A program made the translations under genes and the position numbers. Below, piece after piece: positions 5,875 to 9,060 of a stretch of DNA of 9,060 bases. The DNA is taken from the NCBI GenBank assembly GCA_002312935.1, contig DCAT01000024.1, forward strand, positions 1 through 9,060, written 5' to 3'. Positions within the stretch are counted from its first letter, which is position 1, and every line of letters starts with the position of its first letter. This DNA is from Oceanospirillaceae bacterium UBA1126. Lineage in GTDB: Bacteria; Pseudomonadota; Gammaproteobacteria; Pseudomonadales; Balneatricaceae. Below the pieces are notes generated by a model. It worked only from the letters and a program-made list of their open reading frames with translations, ran no database searches and was not told where the DNA came from.

Positions 5875-7136
5875 GATTGATGCTCCATACCTTTGCGCTG
5901 CAACCACGATAGATCTTTACTTTGTGCTAGACGCAATAGAATTAATGCACTCAATTGTGATCTAGTGGTTAAACTGGATAAGTGCATATATTCATCAGCA
6001 CTATGAATTTTACCGCCCTGCACACCCAAAGTATCAATATTAGGTAAGCCTGCAGCAGCCAGATTGTTACCATCACAGCATCCGCCAGTGGGTAAAAATT
6101 CTAAGCTTAAGCCAAGGCTCTTGCCACACGATTGCACCAATTTGCAAAGCTCTAGGTTAGCAGGGCTTAAAACCTTAGGTTGACGGCCAAAACCGCCATG
6201 TAACTCAATATTAATCCCATCAGTGGTATTAATATTAGCTACTATTTTGGCTATTTGGTCTTCACACCAAGCTTGTTGTTCACTGTGTTCAATACGAATG
6301 TTAAAGCGCATAGTGCAGGTATCTGGAACAATATTCACGGCCCCACCGCCTTGTACAAAACCTGGGTTAATAGTAATGCCCTGTTGTTGGCCGTTAAGGT
6401 TGTCTAAGGCACAGGTAAAATCGGCCATTGCACGAATGGCATTGCGGCCTAGGTGATGCTCACGACCAGCATGGGCGGCTTTGCCTCGTGTTACCACAGC
6501 AAAATTACCACTGCCTTTGCGAGCACCTGCGAGGTTACCATCGGCAAATGAAGGTTCATAAATTAAACCCAAGTGATGACGCTTAACAATTTCTGGGAAC
6601 AATAGGCTAGAGCTAGGCGAACCAATTTCTTCATCAGGGTTAAACAGGATTTCCCAGCCCAGGTGATCTTGTAATGGGCTGCGCTCAAACGCTTCTAAGG
6701 CCTTAAACATGACAACAATACCACCTTTAAGGTCGGCAACCCCTGGGCCGTTGATCACATCGTCTTCCAGTCTAGTAATCTTTTGGAACGGATGATCAAT
6801 AGGAAAAACGGTGTCCATATGAGCGCACAAAAATACTTGCGTGGGCGCTTGGGGACGTTTAAATAAACGCAAGGCTCTGCCTAGCGGCTTTTGGTTGACC
6901 TGGCCAAGATCATCTACCACATCTTGTGGCGGCATATCAATAAATTCCAATTTACAGTCTAGCTTTTTACTCCACTGAGCCAAGGTATCAGCCACCTTGT
7001 TGACACCTGCTACATTGTAGCTTCCAGAATTTATTTCAGCCAAGGTCCACAGATCTTGTTGCATGATTTGCTGCTGTGTAGCAATCCATTCTAGAGCCTG
7101 TGCTTCCAGTTTGTTGTTTACGGTCAAATCACTCAT
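5868..7136 (-). CDS. M20-family zinc hydrolase (carboxypeptidase G2/ArgE/DapE type), candidate succinylglutamate desuccinylase
   Basis: This is a cytoplasmic di-zinc amidohydrolase of peptidase family M20 (422 aa, no signal peptide). The full ligand set is visible: His106 in CAHMDTV, bridging Asp135 in GPGVADLKGG, catalytic Glu169 and ligand Glu170 in NPDEEIGS, Glu194 in YEPS, and His378 in GKIHSADEY. The dimerisation domain carries HAG (His222), as in carboxypeptidase G2, and GGCCDGNNLAAAGLP precedes the last ligand. A Glu at position 194, rather than Asp, resembles carboxypeptidase G2, an enzyme that releases glutamate from N-acyl-glutamates. The gene sits between astC and aruF, 21 nt after astC, with AGGA 7 nt before its ATG, and it overlaps aruF by 7 nt. 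Because astE is absent from the window, I infer it may hydrolyse N-succinylglutamate to succinate and glutamate. Family membership is nearly certain; the substrate is not. Deacylation of another N-acyl amino acid is the main alternative. Confidence 0.93.
   Translation of the reverse strand: MSDLTVNNKLEAQALEWIATQQQIMQQDLWTLAEINSGSYNVAGVNKVADTLAQWSKKLDCKLEFIDMPPQDVVDDLGQVNQKPLGRALRLFKRPQAPTQVFLCAHMDTVFPIDHPFQKITRLEDDVINGPGVADLKGGIVVMFKALEAFERSPLQDHLGWEILFNPDEEIGSPSSSLLFPEIVKRHHLGLIYEPSFADGNLAGARKGSGNFAVVTRGKAAHAGREHHLGRNAIRAMADFTCALDNLNGQQQGITINPGFVQGGGAVNIVPDTCTMRFNIRIEHSEQQAWCEDQIAKIVANINTTDGINIELHGGFGRQPKVLSPANLELCKLVQSCGKSLGLSLEFLPTGGCCDGNNLAAAGLPNIDTLGVQGGKIHSADEYMHLSSLTTRSQLSALILLRLAQSKDLSWLQRKGMEHQSC
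5883..5886 (-). promoter_or_regulatory. Ribosome binding site that fixes the aruF start, inside the M20 gene
   Basis: GGAG on the minus strand lies 8 nt before ATG 5874, within the codons for the last residues (GMEHQSC) of the M20 hydrolase. It supports ATG 5874 over the upstream GTG 5907 and implies coupled translation of the two genes, whose ends overlap in an ATGTTAA arrangement. Confidence 0.75.
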
Positions 7137-7157
7137 GGCTGTTTCCTAACACTTTTT

Positions 7158-8372
7158 TCATGCTTCTATGATGTCGCGAACAGCAGCTTCTAAAATAACC
7201 AAGCCGGCATCGATATCGGCATCAGGAATTAACAAAGACGGGGCCATCCGAATCACGTTTGGACCCGCAACTAACACCAATAAACCTTTGCTTTGGGCTG
7301 CTCTTAAAAACTCACCCGCTCTGTCGTTATACTCTTCACTGAGGACGCAGCCAATTAATAAACCTTTGCCACGTATTTCCTTGCAAAAAGGCATGCGTGC
7401 ATTGATATCTTCTAAACCAGCTTTAAAACGGTTGAATTTGGCGGTAACACCAGCCAACACCTCAGGGGTATTAACAATGTCGATCACAGCTTCCGCTATG
7501 GAACACGCTAAAGGGTTGCCCCCATAGGTGCTGCCGTGGGTGCCGATTGCTAGGCTCTTTGCTACTTTAGTGGTGGTTAACATTGCAGCTACAGGGAATC
7601 CGTTACCTAAGCCTTTCGCTGTGGTGAGAATGTCTGGCATGATGCCTGTTTGTTGGTAGGCATATAAAGTACCTAAACGGCCAGCGCCAGTTTGAACTTC
7701 GTCTAGTACTAACAGCGCGTTGTGCTCGTCACAGAGTTCACGGGCGCGTTTAATAAAGGCTGGGTCTGCATCAATAATGCCTCCCTCGCCCTGTAGGGGC
7801 TCCATAACAATGGCGCACGTTTTTGAAGAAATTGCTGCTTCTAAGGCTTTAATATCGTTGTAAGGTAAGTGAGTAATACCTTTTAAGGCAGGGCCAAAGC
7901 CAGCACTGTACTTAGCCTGACCACCCACACTTACGGTGAATAAGGTACGACCGTGAAAACCTTGTTCAAAGGCAATAATTTCATCCTTGTGTTCACCAAA
8001 GTGATCCACAGCATAACGGCGGGCTAGCTTAAAAGCGGCTTCGTTGGCTTCGGCACCTGAGTTAGCTAAATATACTTTGTCGGCAAAGGTTGCGTCAGTG
8101 AGCTTTTTAGCTAAACGTAGTGCTGGCTCGTTGGTCATTACGTTAGCAATGTGCCACAACTTTTCGCCTTGATCTTTTAAAGTGGCGACGAGTTTAGGAT
8201 GGCTATGGCCAACACTTGTTACGGCAATGCCACCAGCAAAATCGATGTACTCTTTGTCGTTTTGGTCCCAAATGCGAGACCCTTTACCACGCACTGGAAT
8301 AACAGGGGCTGGTGCATAGTTAGGCACCATTACGTCATCAAATAAGGCACGTGTTACTGGAGTATTACTCAT
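7158..8372 (-). CDS. astC: Succinylornithine/acetylornithine aminotransferase (AstC/AruC/ArgD)
   Basis: This is a class-III, PLP-dependent aminotransferase (404 aa, normal length). In this operon it should convert N2-succinylornithine and 2-oxoglutarate to N-succinylglutamate 5-semialdehyde and glutamate, step three of the AST pathway. Members of this family often also serve as ArgD in arginine biosynthesis, and sequence alone does not separate the roles. Key elements are IDFAGGIAV and GHSHP near the N-terminus, SGAEANEAA (105-113) for PLP phosphate binding, FHGRT (139-143), Glu191 in MEPLQGEGG, Asp224 in LVLDEVQTGAGR, the Schiff-base Lys253 in TTAKGLGNGFP, THGSTYGGNPLAC (278-290) and Arg375 in NVIRMAPSL for the substrate carboxylate. 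AGGA lies 6 nt before ATG 8372. It follows the glutamate dehydrogenase gene by 52 nt and precedes the M20 gene by 21 nt. It is the first gene of the tightly packed AST cluster, as aruC is in Pseudomonas. Confidence 0.95.
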   Translation of the reverse strand: MSNTPVTRALFDDVMVPNYAPAPVIPVRGKGSRIWDQNDKEYIDFAGGIAVTSVGHSHPKLVATLKDQGEKLWHIANVMTNEPALRLAKKLTDATFADKVYLANSGAEANEAAFKLARRYAVDHFGEHKDEIIAFEQGFHGRTLFTVSVGGQAKYSAGFGPALKGITHLPYNDIKALEAAISSKTCAIVMEPLQGEGGIIDADPAFIKRARELCDEHNALLVLDEVQTGAGRLGTLYAYQQTGIMPDILTTAKGLGNGFPVAAMLTTTKVAKSLAIGTHGSTYGGNPLACSIAEAVIDIVNTPEVLAGVTAKFNRFKAGLEDINARMPFCKEIRGKGLLIGCVLSEEYNDRAGEFLRAAQSKGLLVLVAGPNVIRMAPSLLIPDADIDAGLVILEAAVRDIIEA

Positions 8373-8424
8373 AAAAATTCCTAATATGTCTGTATTGTCT
8401 GAGTGATTTAAACTAGCTTAATCG
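8373..8424 (-). promoter_or_regulatory. Gap between the glutamate dehydrogenase gene and astC; possible promoter/operator
   Basis: This 52-nt AT-rich gap is the most likely place for an AST-operon promoter or operator inside the window, if the operon is not simply read through from the dehydrogenase gene. I do not see a good sigma-70 pair. On the plus strand it holds a direct repeat, TGTCTG at 8387-8392 and again at 8396-8401. The second copy is followed 8 nt later by AA, loosely resembling the Pseudomonas ArgR half-site (TGTCGC-N8-AA) with one mismatch. This is weak and could be chance. Confidence 0.25.
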
Positions 8425-8430
8425 TTAAGC
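8416..8430. repeat. Perfect 6-bp inverted repeat over the glutamate dehydrogenase stop codon
   Basis: The arms GCTTAA (8416-8421) and TTAAGC (8425-8430) flank a 3-nt loop, and the TAA stop (8427-8425) lies in one arm. The stem is short and not followed by a T-run on the minus strand, so it is not a standard intrinsic terminator. It might be a small operator, an RNA-end stabiliser, or chance. Confidence 0.4.
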
Positions 8431-9060
8431 ACAGCTGGTCTTCAGCTTAGCGATTTCTCGCACTGCTACGGATAGCATGGCTAAATTGGTGTTGGTATTA
8501 TTTTGTAGCTCAGCAAAAATGCTTAAGCAGCGTTCAATTAAATCTTGGTTACGTATATCCCAGGCTTGGCTTTGGTCGCTAGAAATAACAGTTTGGGTCA
8601 ACTGGGCTAAACTGTCCTCGAACTCTTGTTTAAGGCTAGCTCTTGCTTTGCGTTGCCATGGGTCTTGGCTAGGTAAATTGGCAATGGCTTGGTTAAGCCA
8701 GTCACCTTGAAAACGCTCGTACAAACCGTACCATGTTTGGGCGGCAGTTATGACTTCGGTGTCACACCGGCCAGCCACTTGAGCCACATCTAGGCCATGG
8801 TATACGAACTCTAGCTGGCACAGGCGCATACTAATAGTTACTTCTATTCCGTTAGCTGTAAGCTCATCAGCCTGAGTGTTGATGCGTTGTGCTGCGCCAT
8901 GGGGTAATAAGTTAGCCAGCTGAGCGTAATAATCAGCCATGGGCTTCTGATATTGATCTACCATAGTTTGAATAGGCTCGCCCTGGTGACGGCTTAATAG
9001 CCACAAGGTGAGATCTTCTAATAAGGTTTGAATGTTTTTATGTAACTCCATGGATTGCTT
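8425..9060 (-). CDS. gdhB: C-terminal end of a large NAD-dependent glutamate dehydrogenase (partial)
   Basis: NAD-specific glutamate dehydrogenases of the giant bacterial class (about 1,600 aa; GdhB of Pseudomonas) oxidatively deaminate glutamate to 2-oxoglutarate and ammonium. The frame is open to the right edge: the three codons before ATG 9051 encode K-Q-S and no ribosome binding site is present, so that ATG is internal. The visible 211 residues match the helical C-terminal region of the family in order. There is LTLWLLSRH near the start, then WYGLYERFQGDWLNQAIANL. After that come a DPWQRKARASLKQEF stretch, a Gln-rich helix, and an ending with LAMLSVAVREIAKL. The corresponding Pseudomonas end, as I recall it, has W-F-L-R-N-R, a Y-F-x-L-G...L-x-W segment, H-W-Q-x-L-A-R and A-M-Y-S-V-A-L-R-E. 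The catalytic domain lies outside the window. The gene is co-directional with astC, 52 nt upstream, which suits a role in consuming AST-derived glutamate. Confidence 0.88.
   Translation of the reverse strand, partial: KQSMELHKNIQTLLEDLTLWLLSRHQGEPIQTMVDQYQKPMADYYAQLANLLPHGAAQRINTQADELTANGIEVTISMRLCQLEFVYHGLDVAQVAGRCDTEVITAAQTWYGLYERFQGDWLNQAIANLPSQDPWQRKARASLKQEFEDSLAQLTQTVISSDQSQAWDIRNQDLIERCLSIFAELQNNTNTNLAMLSVAVREIAKLKTSCA

Noticed and set aside
9049..9051. ATG at 9051 as a true gene start giving a 208-aa hypothetical protein
   Set aside because: The frame continues open to the window edge, no ribosome binding site lies in the 9 nt upstream, and the residues match the C-terminal region of giant NAD-glutamate dehydrogenases, so the Met is internal.

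Overview
The window looks like a piece of a gammaproteobacterial chromosome. It carries seven contiguous genes on the minus strand, followed by one convergent plus-strand gene. By eye the GC content is moderate (mid-40s percent). The gene types point to a Pseudomonas-like or Oceanospirillales/Cellvibrionales-like, probably marine, bacterium: a two-subunit AruF/AruG arginine succinyltransferase and a giant NAD-dependent glutamate dehydrogenase. This placement is inference from gene content. I see no mobile element, CRISPR array, tRNA or rRNA.

Minus strand, in transcription order from the right edge: the C-terminal end of a large NAD-glutamate dehydrogenase (9060-8425, cut by the window edge); succinylornithine/acetylornithine aminotransferase astC/aruC/argD (8372-7158); an M20-family zinc hydrolase (7136-5868); two paralogous arginine N-succinyltransferase subunits, aruF (5874-4867) and astA/aruG (4714-3668); succinylglutamate-semialdehyde dehydrogenase astD (3651-2188); and succinylarginine dihydrolase astB (2178-811). 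Gaps from astC to astB are 21 nt or overlapping, except for a 152-nt spacer between aruF and aruG. The set reads as one arginine succinyltransferase (AST) operon. Six nucleotides beyond astB, the plus-strand gene rsmD (118-804), a 16S rRNA methyltransferase, converges on the operon. The first 117 nt are its upstream region.

How the genes work together: AstA/AruFG succinylates arginine, and AstB removes two ammonia and CO2 to give succinylornithine. AstC transaminates this to the semialdehyde, and AstD oxidises it to N-succinylglutamate. The classical last enzyme, AstE (an M14-type succinylglutamate desuccinylase), is not in the window: downstream of astB, where Pseudomonas has aruE, there is only rsmD. 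An M20 hydrolase with a full set of metal and catalytic residues and carboxypeptidase-G2-like architecture sits between astC and aruF instead. The most interesting hypothesis here is that this enzyme releases glutamate from N-succinylglutamate in place of AstE. The adjacent NAD-glutamate dehydrogenase would then deaminate glutamate to 2-oxoglutarate, so one locus would cover arginine to the TCA cycle.

Two translation starts differ from the longest open frame. astB should start at ATG 2178, not TTG 2184. aruF should start at ATG 5874, not GTG 5907. Both choices rest on Shine-Dalgarno placement, and the aruF choice also on family alignment.
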